Part shown: piece after piece, positions 9,923 through 18,650 of the stretch
How positions within the stretch are numbered: the first letter of the stretch is position 1
Layout of the letters: each line of letters starts with the position of its first letter
NCBI RefSeq assembly: GCF_900099915.1
Contig: NZ_FNDB01000003.1
Span: 168,226-232,225, forward strand
Source: Flavobacterium omnivorum
GTDB lineage: Bacteria > Bacteroidota > Bacteroidia > Flavobacteriales > Flavobacteriaceae
Direction: 5' to 3'
Length of the DNA stretch: 64,000 nt
The notes under the pieces: model-generated
The model's database searches: none
Told to the model about the DNA's origin: nothing
The model's input: the letters and a program-made list of their open reading frames with translations, nothing else
Position numbers and translations under genes: made by a program

Positions 9923-10873
9923 ATGAACAGAAAGAACAAACTTTTATTGATGAAAATTATAAGTTTGTTCTCGGTGGTTCGCGGATATAATATTCCAATA
10001 ATTATTCTAGCGCAGTATCTCTCCGCGATCTTTATCCTTGCTCCCGACAAAAGAGCGCTGGATATTCTACTTGATTTCAATTTATTTATACTCGTTTTTG
10101 CCTCTTCGCTTACCATTGCTTCGGGATATATTATTAATAATTTTTATGATAGCCAAAAGGATTTAATTAACCGACCTAACAAGTCCATGTTAGATCGATT
10201 AGTAAGCCAGAAAACAAAACTAAGTGTGTATTTTACGCTTAATTTTATTGTGGCTTTGATGGCATTATTCGTTTCTTGGCGCGTTTTTTTATTCTTTTCA
10301 GGATATATCTTTTTCATCTGGTTTTATTCTCATAAAATAAAAAAATACCCTATTGTAGGAAATCTTACTGCGGCAGTATTGGCAGTTTTGCCTTTTTTTG
10401 CCATACTTCTTTACTTTTACACCCGTATTCCCTTTGAAGATATAGAGAATTACAAAAGACAACTTGGAGTTATTTTTTCGCATGCCAGTTTTTTATTTTT
10501 ATTACTGTTGATTCGGGAAATGATAAAGGACTTAGAAAACCTAAAAGGGGATTTAGCCAATGATTATAAAACGATTCCTATTGTTTACGGCGAAGAGAAA
10601 TCAAAAATAACCATCACGGTATTGACCATTCTGACTGTTTTACCCGTTTACGCTTTGATTGATATTTATGATGTGGGTTATATGGATATTTATTTTTATT
10701 CTTGTCTCATTATCCTAATCTTCTTCTTGCTTTACTTATGGAAATCCAATGCGAAACCACAGTTTTTGCTGCTTCACAACGTATTGAAATTTCTTATTGT
10801 TGCCGGAGTATTTTGCATTGTCTTGATTAACCCAAGTGTTTTATGGCACGGAAAAAGACTGTTGATGGTTTAA
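9923..10873 (+). CDS. UbiA-family prenyltransferase (geranylgeranylglycerol-phosphate geranylgeranyltransferase-like)
   Basis: 316 residues with eight or nine membrane segments. The first aspartate-rich motif is NNFYDSQKDLINRP near residue 73; the second is the LIREMIKDLENLKGD segment near 195. These bind the prenyl diphosphate through Mg2+. The Flavobacterium orthologue is usually named for geranylgeranylglycerol-phosphate synthesis, but the acceptor cannot be read from the sequence, and menaquinone- or heme-type prenylation are alternatives. It follows the mevalonate genes. The start could also be the ATG at 9953. Confidence 0.82.
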   Translation: MNRKNKLLLMKIISLFSVVRGYNIPIIILAQYLSAIFILAPDKRALDILLDFNLFILVFASSLTIASGYIINNFYDSQKDLINRPNKSMLDRLVSQKTKLSVYFTLNFIVALMALFVSWRVFLFFSGYIFFIWFYSHKIKKYPIVGNLTAAVLAVLPFFAILLYFYTRIPFEDIENYKRQLGVIFSHASFLFLLLLIREMIKDLENLKGDLANDYKTIPIVYGEEKSKITITVLTILTVLPVYALIDIYDVGYMDIYFYSCLIILIFFLLYLWKSNAKPQFLLLHNVLKFLIVAGVFCIVLINPSVLWHGKRLLMV

Positions 10874-10943
10874 TGTTGCCTTTTCCCAAATTATAAAAAG
10901 GATAAAAAACCATTCTCGAAATTCTCCTATATTCCCTGACAGG

Positions 10944-11042
10944 TTAGCCCCGATTGTAACGGCATCCTTTTTCTTTTTCCTTTAAAAAGAAAAAGATAGC
11001 GTGGAAAGCGGGACATCGAAGATTCAGCGCAGCTAAATAGCT
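10944..11042 (+). repeat. Flavobacterium-type intergenic repeat, copy 1
   Basis: agccccgattgtaacggcat followed by ctttttctttttcctttaaaaag, then aaaagatagcgtggaaagcggg. The core is an A/T hairpin (cctttttctttt against aaaagaaaaag) flanked by GC-rich arms. The same design recurs in copies at 28468, 32735, 37480, 38720 and 49932. It fills most of the 290-bp gap before the pseudouridine synthase. Confidence 0.75.
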
Positions 11043-11113
11043 CTAAAAAATCAAAAGAATCATATTAATTAGCTTATTAACTAGACAGTTAGCGTTTTTA
11101 TAATTGGTGGTTA

Positions 11114-11144
11114 TTGATTGTCAAGTATATAAATAGTATCTTTG
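11114..11144 (+). promoter_or_regulatory. Predicted promoter of the pseudouridine synthase gene
   Basis: TATCTTTG at 11137-11144 followed by CAC is a very good match to the Bacteroidota -7 element. TTG triplets at 11114 and 11118 give spacings of 20 and 16 bp. The start codon is 19 bp downstream. Confidence 0.6.
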
Positions 11145-11163
11145 CACAAATTATTGGAATATT

Positions 11164-12072
11164 ATGAATAACAAGGAAGGCAATAATAAGAAAAGTGGTC
11201 CTAGAGCAGCTAGCTCAAGACCAAGTTCGAATAAGCCAAAACCTGCCATGCAGAAGCGCGCTCAAGGGCCGAAAAAAGTTAAAATTACTACTAAAGTTGC
11301 CGATATCGCTACTGATAAAGTAGAGAAAAAACCAAATCAAGCACCAAAGAGACCGAAAGTAAAAGACGAAATTCGTTTGAATAAATACATCGCTAATTCT
11401 GGTGCGTGCTCGCGTCGTGATGCGGATATTTACATTCAATCCGGGACGGTGAAAGTTAACGGAATTCCTGTTATCGAAATGGGGTACATGGTAAAACCGG
11501 GTGATGTTGTGAACTTTGACGGGTCTACTTTGACACCGGAGAAAAAAGTATACATCTTACTGAACAAACCTAAAAACTTCACCACTGCGATGGACGAAGG
11601 TCAGGAATATCGTAATGTATTAGAATTGGTTAAAGGTTCTACTACTGCAAAAATTGGCGCAGTCGGAAGAATGGACAAGAATACAACTGGTTTGTTATTG
11701 TTCACGAATGACACGGATATGATTCGTAAATTTACGTTACCAAGTCAAAAATCATCAAAAATTTACCAAGTTTCATTAGATAAAAACTTGAAATTTGAGG
11801 ATTTAGAAAAAATAAATAAAGGTTTGACGCTTGACGGACATCGCGTTTTTGTGGAAGATGTAAGCTATATTGAAGGCGAAGCGAAAAGTGAAATTGGATT
11901 GCAATTAAGATCAGCTAATGTGAAAGTGGTTCGTAATATTTTTGAACACTTTAGTTATGACGTATTGCGTATTGACAGGGTAGCTTTTGCTGGTTTGACT
12001 AAAAAGAATTTGCCAAGAGGAAACTGGAGATTGCTTACTGACCAAGAAATTATCAATTTGAAGAACGTTTAA
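11164..12072 (+). CDS. RluB/RsuA-family rRNA pseudouridine synthase with basic N-terminal extension
   Basis: 302 residues. About 68 lysine/proline-rich, presumably disordered residues precede an S4 RNA-binding domain (IRLNKYIANSGACSRRDADIYI, about 70-130). The catalytic domain holds the aspartate in GAVGRMDKNTTGLLLFTND (about 175-193) and ends with LPRGNWRLLTDQEI. It isomerises a uridine in rRNA, probably of the large subunit. The basic tail is common in Bacteroidota orthologues. It has its own promoter and follows the isoprenoid genes after a repeat. Confidence 0.92.
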   Translation: MNNKEGNNKKSGPRAASSRPSSNKPKPAMQKRAQGPKKVKITTKVADIATDKVEKKPNQAPKRPKVKDEIRLNKYIANSGACSRRDADIYIQSGTVKVNGIPVIEMGYMVKPGDVVNFDGSTLTPEKKVYILLNKPKNFTTAMDEGQEYRNVLELVKGSTTAKIGAVGRMDKNTTGLLLFTNDTDMIRKFTLPSQKSSKIYQVSLDKNLKFEDLEKINKGLTLDGHRVFVEDVSYIEGEAKSEIGLQLRSANVKVVRNIFEHFSYDVLRIDRVAFAGLTKKNLPRGNWRLLTDQEIINLKNV

Positions 12073-12155
12073 TATTTCTTTGAAATTATAAAAATGAAAT
12101 CCCATCCGTTATACGGAATGGAATTTTTTTAATTAAAAATTCAATCCTAATAAGT

Positions 12156-12518
12156 ATGACACCAGAAAAATTACAATCAATTGCTTTTAAATGGTTTGAA
12201 ACTTTCAATAATAAAGAATTAGAAAAATTATTATCTTTATATGATGAAGATGCCGTTCATTTTAGTCCAAAACTAAAAATATATAAACCGGAAAGTAACG
12301 GTTTTGTTACCGGTAAAGAAGCATTACGAGAATGGTGGAAAGATGCTTTTGAGCGTTTACCAAGCTTGAATTACCAAGTAAAATCGCTAACTGCCAATGG
12401 CGACCGCGTTTTTATGGAATACACAAGAACAGTTACTGGTGAAGAAGATTTATTGGTAGCGGAAGTATTGGACATTAGAGAAGACAAAATAATTGCTTCC
12501 CGAGTGTATCACGGATAA
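12156..12518 (+). CDS. NTF2-like/SnoaL-family protein
   Basis: 120 residues with the alpha+beta cone pattern of nuclear transport factor 2-like proteins: helix AFKWFETFNNKELEKLLSLY, DEDAVHFSP, then GKEALREWWKDAFERLP and strands ending DIREDKIIASRVYHG. Members are enzymes (isomerases, dehydratases) or ligand-binding proteins; nothing here fixes the ligand. A bidirectional terminator follows. Confidence 0.8.
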   Translation: MTPEKLQSIAFKWFETFNNKELEKLLSLYDEDAVHFSPKLKIYKPESNGFVTGKEALREWWKDAFERLPSLNYQVKSLTANGDRVFMEYTRTVTGEEDLLVAEVLDIREDKIIASRVYHG

Positions 12519-12540
12519 AAACCGATTTTGATTAAAAACA

Positions 12541-12580
12541 AAAAACCCTACGACAATCTATATATGTCGTAGGGTTTTTA
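12541..12580. terminator. Bidirectional intrinsic terminator
   Basis: aaaaaccctacgaca and tgtcgtagggttttt form a 15-bp stem with a loop of about 9 nt and T-runs on both strands. It separates the convergent NTF2-like and M3 peptidase genes. Confidence 0.9.
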
Positions 12581-12598
12581 TTTTAGAAGAAAATATAC

Positions 12599-14746
12599 TT
12601 ATCCTTTTATTTTTTTAAGGGGTTCTTCTTTTTTGTCCAAGCCACGTTTTCTCAACAACGGCTCGATACTTGGCTCGGCGCCACGGAAACGTTTGTACAA
12701 AACCATAGGATCTTCGGTTCCTCCTTTTTCCAAAACATTCTCACGGAATAATTTTGCTTTTTCAGGATTGAACAAAGTAGTTGTTTTGAACGCTTCAAAA
12801 GCATCGGTATCTAGAACTCCTGACCAGATGTAACTATAATATCCTGAAGAATATCCTCCAGAGAATATATGGCTGAAATACGTGCTGCGGTATCTTGGAA
12901 TAATAGATGAAATCAAACCAATTTTTGTCATTGCTGCTTTTTCGAAAGCGTTTGCATCAACAGTTATGTCTTTGGTTTGAGAATGGTATTCTAAATCCAA
13001 TAAAGAAGCTGCAAGATATTCCGTTGTGGCAAAACCTTGATCAAAAGTCCCTGCTTTTTTCAATTTATTCACTAGCGTTTCTGGAATCACTTCGCCAGTT
13101 TTATAATGCTTTGCATACATTTTTAAAACCTCGGGTTCAGCCGCCCAGTTTTCCATAATTTGAGAAGGAAGTTCTACGAAATCTCTTGGAACACTTGTTC
13201 CTGCTAAACTTTTGTACGTCACATTCGATAATAATCCGTGTAAGGAATGTCCGAATTCATGAAAGAAAGTCGTCACTTCATCAAAAGTTAAAAGTGCCGG
13301 AGCAGTTGCTGATGGTTTTGTGAAATTACAAACAATAGAAACTACTGGAGCCACACGCTTTCCGTCAACAGTTTTTTGAGTTCTATACGAGGTCATCCAA
13401 GCGCCGCCACGTTTCGATTCACGCGGATGAAAATCCATGAACAAAACACCCAGATGCGTACCATCTTTTTCTAAAACCTCCCAAACGGTCGCGTCTTCGT
13501 GGTATTTTGGAACATTAGTTAATGCTTTGAATTGAATTCCATATAATTTTTCGGTTACCTGAAAAACACCTTTTCTAACATTATCTAAACTGAAATACGG
13601 TTTCAATTCCTCTTCGTCAAGATCAAAACGTTCTTTTCTAATTTTCTCCGTGTAATATCTCCAATCATACGGTTTTACCGCACCTTTAATTCCTTCTTTA
13701 GCCATCATTTTCTGAATGTCGGCGGCTTCTGTTTTGGCTATTTCCAAAGCTGGTTTCCACAAATCATTCAACAATTTGTTCACATTCTCGGGTGTTTTAG
13801 CCATCGACTCTTCTAAAATATAATTGGAATGCGATTTATAGCCTAACAATCTCGCTTTTTGTCCACGAAGATTTGCTAAATCCACTGCATTCTTCTTATT
13901 ATCAAATTCATTATCTTGATTCCCTCTCGTTTGGTAGGCATTCCAAATCTGCTTGCGCAATTCTCTGTTAGAACTGTATTGCAAAAACGGCATTACACTG
14001 GAATTCGAAAGGGTAAAAACCCATTTTCCATCTTTGCCTTTTGCTTTAGCATCAACAGCCGCAGCGTCAATTAATCCTTGTGGCAATCCGGCCAAATCTT
14101 TTTTATTATCAATAACTAACTCATATGAATTGGTCTCCGCCAAAATATTCTGACCGTATTTTAAACTGGTCAACGAAAGATCTCCGTTTAATTTACGCAA
14201 TATTTCTTTGTCAGCATTTGATAAATTGGCTCCACTTCGAACAAAATCTTTGTACGCATTATCTAAAATTTTAGCTTGTTCTAAATTTAAGCCTAATGCT
14301 TCTTTTTTGTCCCAAAGCAATTTTACTTTCGCAAATAATTTCTCATTCAAGTAGATATTATCTCTGTGAGCCGAAAGATTTGGCGCTGTTTCTTTGGCAA
14401 TATTCTGAATTTCTTTATTGGTATTAGCCGAATTCAAATTAGAAAAAACCGTATTCACATTCGACAATAATTCCCCTGCATTTTCCATGGCAAGAATCGT
14501 ATTTTCAAAAGTGGCAGGCTGCGTAGTATTTGCAATAGCATTAATCTCCGCTTGATGTTTACTAATTCCTTCTAAAATAGCAGGTTTAAAATGTTCATTT
14601 TTAATTTTGTCGAAAGGCGGCACATTAAACGGCGTGTCGTAAGCTTGAAAAAATGGGTTCATAGTCGTGTTTTCTTTTTTCTCTTGTGCTTCAATTGTTA
14701 GCATATTCCCAATGACTAACAAAATGAAAAAGGATTTTTTTCTCAT
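12599..14746 (-). CDS. dcp: M3-family peptidyl-dipeptidase (Dcp-like)
   Basis: 715 residues with an N-terminal signal peptide (FFILLVIGNMLTIEAQ), so probably periplasmic. The zinc site HEFGHSLHGLLS lies near residue 500, with the downstream glutamate in the DFVELPSQIMENW helix. Both are typical of M3A peptidases (Dcp/oligopeptidase A). It releases C-terminal dipeptides or cleaves short peptides. Length and the closing YKRFRGAEPSIEPLLRKRGL match Dcp. It ends at the shared terminator. Confidence 0.94.
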   Translation of the reverse strand: MRKKSFFILLVIGNMLTIEAQEKKENTTMNPFFQAYDTPFNVPPFDKIKNEHFKPAILEGISKHQAEINAIANTTQPATFENTILAMENAGELLSNVNTVFSNLNSANTNKEIQNIAKETAPNLSAHRDNIYLNEKLFAKVKLLWDKKEALGLNLEQAKILDNAYKDFVRSGANLSNADKEILRKLNGDLSLTSLKYGQNILAETNSYELVIDNKKDLAGLPQGLIDAAAVDAKAKGKDGKWVFTLSNSSVMPFLQYSSNRELRKQIWNAYQTRGNQDNEFDNKKNAVDLANLRGQKARLLGYKSHSNYILEESMAKTPENVNKLLNDLWKPALEIAKTEAADIQKMMAKEGIKGAVKPYDWRYYTEKIRKERFDLDEEELKPYFSLDNVRKGVFQVTEKLYGIQFKALTNVPKYHEDATVWEVLEKDGTHLGVLFMDFHPRESKRGGAWMTSYRTQKTVDGKRVAPVVSIVCNFTKPSATAPALLTFDEVTTFFHEFGHSLHGLLSNVTYKSLAGTSVPRDFVELPSQIMENWAAEPEVLKMYAKHYKTGEVIPETLVNKLKKAGTFDQGFATTEYLAASLLDLEYHSQTKDITVDANAFEKAAMTKIGLISSIIPRYRSTYFSHIFSGGYSSGYYSYIWSGVLDTDAFEAFKTTTLFNPEKAKLFRENVLEKGGTEDPMVLYKRFRGAEPSIEPLLRKRGLDKKEEPLKKIKG

Positions 14747-14927
14747 TTGAGTTTAATTAATTAGAATCGTAAATTTAGCCGAAATCTATTCAAACCAAGA
14801 ACTATAGCGGCGCCTTAACTTAATTTTATGAAAAAGAAATAGTACTTTACTAAACCTATACCTAGTCTACTATAGAAAATTAAAAAAAAAAGAATAAATT
14901 AGCTAAATCTATAATCAAACATTCATT

Positions 14928-16691
14928 ATGAGAAAAATAACCATTCTTTTCTTTACAATAACAGCTTCTTTGCTGCTAGTTAATTGCAAATCCGAAGATA
15001 AAAAAGAAGATTTTACAAGTTTAACAAAAAACTATTTTGACGACAAAAATGCATTAGATCCTTTGGGAGCAACACAAAGTGGTCAAAACCAATACAACGA
15101 TCAGTTGCAATTTGAGATGACGGATAGTTTTAGAAACTCGCAAGAAGCTTTTTTTGACAAATACCAATCTGCGTTAAATCACATTGATCAAGAAAACTTA
15201 TCCGAGGAAGAAAAAAACAGTTACGAAATCATCAAATGGGAAGTTGAAATTGGTACAGATTTATTAAAACAACCTACCAATTTGCTTCCAGTTCATCAAT
15301 TTTGGGGTACACACCTCACTATGGGTCAGTTTGCGGGAGGAACCAGCGCACAACCTTTTAAAACAGAAAAAGACTATACCAATTTCCTGAAAAGAATGGA
15401 TAAATACGCTGTTTGGATCGATTCAGCTATGGTTTACATGAAAAAAGGATTAGACAAAGGCGTTGTGTTACCAAAATCATTAACGGTGAAACTGATTCCA
15501 CAATTTGCAGAAATGGCTACGCCAAATATTGAAGACAATTTATTTTATTCGGCAATAAAATTAATGCCTGCTTCTTTCCCTGACAGCATCAAAGAAGATT
15601 TAACAGCAAAATACACGGCGACAATCAATACCAAACTGATTCCGCAATACAAGAAAATGGCTGATTTTCTGAATAAAGAATATCTTCCTGCCTCTAGAAC
15701 AACCAGCGGAATAGGAAGTTTACCTTTTGGAAAAGAGCTATATGCAGCTTATGTAAAACAATGGACTACTACTAATATGACTCCAGAAGCCATTCACGAA
15801 TTAGGACTAAAAGAAGTAGCACGACTGACTGCCGAAATGGAAAAGGTAAAAACGCAAGTAGGCTTCAAAGGCACATTATTGGAATTCTTTGAGGAAGTTC
15901 GAAATAAAAAGGAGTTAAAACCTTTCACCAAACCAGAAGAAGTTATTGCTAATTTCCAAAGCATTTACACCCGCATCAAACCGAATGTAGATAAATTATT
16001 CGCCTTGCAACCTAAAACGAAATTTGAAATCAGACGCACCGAAGCTTTTAGAGAGCAAACGGCTAGTGCGGAATACAACCAAGGAACGGCTGATGGCACG
16101 CGTCCCGGTATTTTCTATGTTCCAATTCCCGATGTAGCGAATTATAACATGTATGGTGATGAAGATTTGTTTTTGCATGAAGCGATTCCGGGACATCACT
16201 TTCAAATATCCTTACAACAAGAAAACGAAAGTCTTCCTGATTTCAGAAAATTCAATTGGTTTGGAGCTTACGGCGAAGGTTGGGCTTTATACACAGAAAG
16301 TTTAGGAAAAGAACTGGGATTGTATCAAGATCCGTATCAGTATTTTGGAATGCTGGGCAATGAAATGCACCGTGCGGTTCGATTAGTTGTTGACACCGGA
16401 TTACATTCCAAGGGTTGGACCAGAGAGCAAGCTATTAAATATTCATTAGCAAACGAAGCCGAAAGTGAAGCGAGTATTATACCTGAAATAGAGCGTTACA
16501 TGGCGATTCCAGGACAAGCCTTGTCTTATAAGATTGGCCAGTTAAAAATCATGGAGCTTCGCAAAAAAGCAGAAACTAAAATGGGAACTAAATTTGATAT
16601 TAAAAAATTCCATGAAAAAGTATTGGAATCTGGAGTCATGCCTTTAGCATTATTGGAAAAGAAAATTAATGCATGGATAGAAAACAAATAA
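14928..16691 (+). CDS. DUF885-family putative metallopeptidase lipoprotein
   Basis: 587 residues with a lipoprotein signal (ITASLLLVNCK; Cys20). The characteristic DUF885 motif FLHEAIPGHHFQIS lies near residue 420, with a GEGWALYTE motif 30 residues on. Together they form a gluzincin-like zinc site. It is predicted to be membrane-anchored in the periplasm or outer membrane and to degrade peptides; the substrate is unknown. It is divergent from dcp and followed by a terminator. Confidence 0.88.
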   Translation: MRKITILFFTITASLLLVNCKSEDKKEDFTSLTKNYFDDKNALDPLGATQSGQNQYNDQLQFEMTDSFRNSQEAFFDKYQSALNHIDQENLSEEEKNSYEIIKWEVEIGTDLLKQPTNLLPVHQFWGTHLTMGQFAGGTSAQPFKTEKDYTNFLKRMDKYAVWIDSAMVYMKKGLDKGVVLPKSLTVKLIPQFAEMATPNIEDNLFYSAIKLMPASFPDSIKEDLTAKYTATINTKLIPQYKKMADFLNKEYLPASRTTSGIGSLPFGKELYAAYVKQWTTTNMTPEAIHELGLKEVARLTAEMEKVKTQVGFKGTLLEFFEEVRNKKELKPFTKPEEVIANFQSIYTRIKPNVDKLFALQPKTKFEIRRTEAFREQTASAEYNQGTADGTRPGIFYVPIPDVANYNMYGDEDLFLHEAIPGHHFQISLQQENESLPDFRKFNWFGAYGEGWALYTESLGKELGLYQDPYQYFGMLGNEMHRAVRLVVDTGLHSKGWTREQAIKYSLANEAESEASIIPEIERYMAIPGQALSYKIGQLKIMELRKKAETKMGTKFDIKKFHEKVLESGVMPLALLEKKINAWIENK

Positions 16692-16714
16692 TTCTTGTAA
16701 GTAGATACAAACAG

Positions 16715-16740
16715 AGCTTCTCAATTGAGAAGCTTTTTTT
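16715..16740 (+). terminator. Intrinsic terminator after the DUF885 gene
   Basis: agcttctcaattgagaagct followed by seven T residues; perfect stem of 10 bp. Confidence 0.92.
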
Positions 16741-17139
16741 ATGTGCGGATCACAGATCTTAAAAATTCCTTAAGGTATCCAAAAAGCTCAGGCCACCTTC
16801 TGAATACTGTATTTTCACTCTTATTGGATATACAATTACATCCATTAGTTCAATTACAGAAGAAATCGATTTATCTTGATGAATTTCTTCGAAAAATTTT
16901 CAATACTGTTTAGTTTCTCAAATATAATTTCAAAGGAAATTTCAATTTTAATCGTAAAGTGAAGAAAGAGACATTATTTAAAAGCTGATTTTTAACTCTT
17001 TTAAACCTAATAAAAACTTTTAATGCCATTGAATTTTACTTTGCTAAAGATATCCGATAAGACAAACGACAATTTCGTTCCATCGGACAAAAAATAAACA
17101 ACCATACAGAGAGCGTTTGAATATTTCATTAGTGCAGAC
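16741..17139. other. Intergenic stretch without recognisable genes
   Basis: About 400 bp between the terminator and the convergent 292-aa gene. Short open frames exist but have no family features or start context. No tRNA, palindrome or repeat was recognised. Confidence 0.6.
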
Positions 17140-18018
17140 TTACTTCACGTACTTATCTATCATATATTGGGTAATCGGTTTTAACGTTTTATCATTTTCA
17201 GGATGAAAACCTGGGCCATTAAAAAAATCAAGATGGTCTCCATTTTTACAATACCATAAAACGGGTTTGTTATGCTTAAAAAAAGTTGTTGTGTCCGTTA
17301 CCGCAATTTTTTTAAAACCTAGCATATTTTCATTTATCGGTAGTTTGGAGTACACGTTTACAATCCCGACTTCTTCAGTTTCACACTCCACCACTTCATA
17401 ATGGTCTTTTTGCCATTGCATACATGTTTTTTTTAAAAAAACCCAATATCCGAAACCAACTAGGACTAAAATCAGAAGCATTGCTGGAATCATTTGCTGC
17501 GTCTGTAAAAATCGCATTTGCTTTTTCACCAAGAACGATGGTTGAATTATTCCATCATTCTCCCTGTTGTCATTTATAGCCCTTTTACCTTCTACGGTAA
17601 CTTGGTGCACAACACTATTTTCATAATTATCTATAAGACTAAACTCTTTTTTTGAAGATTCGGTTTTTGAAAATTTAAGATAAGGTCTAGGATTAAAACC
17701 AACCAATATTGCCGCAATATTCACTGCTTCAATATCAGTTAAATCTGTTTCTCCTTTAAAAAAGGTTTCAATAGGCCTGAATCTATCTGTTTGATCTTTT
17801 AATTTGTTGGAGCAATTTGGAAGAAAATCAAATTGAAAAAAAACAGAAAAGCTTTTTAAATCGTCAGCGCTTGCCTCATTTTTAAATAACTCGGCACACA
17901 ATTTCCTCAATTTAGCGCGAGAAGGATTTAGCAAAAAACTGGAATGACTTCCCCTTTTTTCTGTCTCATACTTCAATTTAATAGCTGCTTTATAATCTTC
18001 TAAAGTATTTTTCACCAT
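17140..18018 (-). CDS. Hypothetical single-pass membrane protein
   Basis: 292 residues, not recognised. The first ~175 residues are helical and charged (YETEKRGSHSSFLLNPSRAKLRKLC). One membrane segment (IPAMLLILVLVGFGYWVFL) lies near 178-196. The C-terminal ~95 residues are probably periplasmic and end with HPENDKTLKPITQYMIDKYVK. This looks like an N-in/C-out protein with a cytoplasmic regulatory part. The ATG at 18018 follows a short direct repeat (ggaatttttaggaattttta). It is divergent from the small lipoprotein/sensor kinase genes, which could indicate a shared function, but that is only positional. Confidence 0.75.
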   Translation of the reverse strand: MVKNTLEDYKAAIKLKYETEKRGSHSSFLLNPSRAKLRKLCAELFKNEASADDLKSFSVFFQFDFLPNCSNKLKDQTDRFRPIETFFKGETDLTDIEAVNIAAILVGFNPRPYLKFSKTESSKKEFSLIDNYENSVVHQVTVEGKRAINDNRENDGIIQPSFLVKKQMRFLQTQQMIPAMLLILVLVGFGYWVFLKKTCMQWQKDHYEVVECETEEVGIVNVYSKLPINENMLGFKKIAVTDTTTFFKHNKPVLWYCKNGDHLDFFNGPGFHPENDKTLKPITQYMIDKYVK

Positions 18019-18208
18019 AAGCTTAAAGGAATTTTTAGGAATTTTTAGGAATCCTTCGTCATACTGGGAATCATAGGAATTTCATATCAATTTTACTTCA
18101 GAAGCATCAGTACTTTGCCTCAGAATTAGTTGTTGTTCTATTTCGCGATACGAACAAATGTACAAAACTACTTCTATAAAAGTGACGCCATACCGAACAG
18201 AATTTTTA

Positions 18209-18336
18209 TTCCGGGAAGTATAATCAAACGGTTCTGTACTAGCTCACTTTACTTCCCGAAACCAAAACAAACTGCTCTCATTTTACTGGTTTGGCCACTG
18301 CTAATTATTCGATTACAGTTATCGAACGGCCAAACC
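18209..18336 (+). promoter_or_regulatory. Structured leader upstream of the small lipoprotein gene
   Basis: Two nested inverted repeats lie between the divergent genes. The first is cgggaagta (18212-18220) with tacttcccg (18250-18258). The second is ggtttggcc (18288-18296) with ggccaaacc (18328-18336), which encloses ttcgat/atcgaa (18308-18326). The second ends 27 bp before the ATG at 18364. They could be an RNA leader or regulator-binding dyads. The rest of the 345-bp gap shows no gene. Confidence 0.5.
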
Positions 18337-18363
18337 TATGTCTAATTTTTAACAATTACAATC

Positions 18364-18594
18364 ATGAAAAAAATATTTTTTACAGCTGCTTTTGCAGTAT
18401 CGGGCTTAGTTATGGTATCCTGTGATGCTGATGCTATTGATAGTACAACATCTCAAGCAAAGGAATACGCAATTCAAAAAGAAAATCCAAAATCAATGGG
18501 AAATGGCAGTATTTCTATTCTTAACACAAGCACGGCTAGCGCAAATGGCGGCCCCGGTGATGACGTAATTATTATACATCCGCCAAAAAATTAA
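18364..18594 (+). CDS. Small lipoprotein preceding a sensor kinase
   Basis: 76 residues with a lipoprotein signal peptide (FTAAFAVSGLVMVSCD; Cys20) and a short exposed tail ending GGPGDDVIIIHPPKN. Short lipoproteins with a G/P/D-rich C-terminus of this kind occur upstream of TPR histidine kinases in Flavobacterium, as here (57-bp gap). It may be a signal or accessory factor for that kinase; this is inference from position. No enzymatic motif is present. Confidence 0.7.
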   Translation: MKKIFFTAAFAVSGLVMVSCDADAIDSTTSQAKEYAIQKENPKSMGNGSISILNTSTASANGGPGDDVIIIHPPKN

Positions 18595-18650
18595 TAATAA
18601 AAAGTTTTTGTTTTATAATTAAATACTAATTTCGGGGAAAGTTACTTTAT

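Noticed and set aside
16725..16913. Small protein after the DUF885 terminator
   Set aside because: It starts inside the terminator and has no protein-like pattern or start context.
18130..18345. 71-codon frame between the divergent genes
   Set aside because: It consists largely of the two inverted repeats; a structured leader is the simpler reading.
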